Positions 5,486 through 5,613 of a stretch of 5,613 nt of DNA are shown here, piece after piece. Position 1 is the first letter of the stretch. Each line of letters begins with the position of its first letter. A program made the position numbers and the translations under genes. The notes under the pieces are model-generated. The model searched no databases and was not told the DNA's origin. It saw only the letters and a list, made by a program, of their open reading frames with translations. Source of the stretch: a bacterium (GTDB lineage: Bacteria > Verrucomicrobiota > Verrucomicrobiia > Limisphaerales > J093); NCBI GenBank assembly GCA_021784265.1, contig JAJXTA010000237.1, positions 1-5,613 of the forward strand, read 5' to 3'.

Positions 5486-5613
5486 CGAGACGGAGCGGAT
5501 GGTTATCACAAGAGTTTTTGATGCCCCACGCGAGTTGGTTTGGAAGGCGTGGACAGATCCGAACTACGTAATGCAGTGGTGGGGGCCGAAGGGCTTTAGT
5601 GCGCCTGTTTGCC
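5466..5613 (+). CDS. AHSA1/SRPBCC-domain protein (partial, 3' end outside window)
   Basis: Only the first 49 residues are present. After a polar N-terminus, MVITRVFDAPRELVWKAWTD (12-31) followed by QWWGPKGF (37-44) is the hallmark opening of the AHSA1 (activator of Hsp90 ATPase homologue 1-like) branch of the SRPBCC fold: first beta strand, the DAPRELVW helix, then the WWGP turn. Family members are usually about 140-170 residues and form a helix-grip hydrophobic pocket that can bind small molecules; in bacteria their roles are mostly uncharacterised. Pairing with an ArsR regulator in one overlapping operon is common. The ATG at 5466 is supported by GGAGG six bases upstream. The frame stays open to the window edge, with no sign of damage. 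Whether the pocket binds the repressor's signal is speculation. Confidence 0.93.
   Translation, partial: MTNNTGNETERMVITRVFDAPRELVWKAWTDPNYVMQWWGPKGFSAPVC

Overview
The window looks like bacterial chromosome from a GC-rich soil lineage. My best guess is Acidobacteriota (Terriglobia type). This is inferred from the style of the genes: a Cys-rich Ig-like/beta-propeller lipoprotein, a secreted S9 peptidase with PD40 blades, an ArsR-AHSA1 pair and GC-rich intergenic hairpins. There is no rRNA or other taxonomic marker to prove it. I see no mobile element, CRISPR array, tRNA or phage gene.

Layout. The left 4.8 kb is on the minus strand. An 840-residue lipoprotein (2577 down to 55) has a strong Shine-Dalgarno and ends at a good intrinsic terminator (about 3-30). 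Upstream of it is a 223-base gap (2578-2800) with a weak promoter candidate, a leader inverted repeat that touches the ribosome binding site, and a terminator-like hairpin for the next gene. That gene (4843 down to 2801) is a secreted S9 serine peptidase with an intact Ser/Asp/His triad. The two genes are tandem but probably separate transcription units.

The 294-base divergent gap (4844-5137) holds two GC-rich hairpins (4991-5017 and 5041-5080) that look like an intergenic palindromic repeat. Next comes a clear promoter and operator driving a plus-strand pair: an ArsR-family repressor (5138-5485) and, overlapping it by 20 bases, an AHSA1/SRPBCC-domain protein that runs off the right edge.

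How the parts relate. The ArsR and AHSA1 genes form a recognisable autoregulated two-gene unit. The promoter (TTGACA, 16 bases, TACCAT) puts the expected transcript start on the GTG start codon, so the repressor is probably made from a leaderless mRNA. A 26-bp near-palindrome covers both the -10 box and the start codon. The peptidase and the lipoprotein are both envelope-exported, but nothing in the sequence links them functionally. The most interesting items are this compact operator/leaderless promoter, the composite lipoprotein, and the intergenic hairpins. I do not see convincing evidence of a wholly new system.
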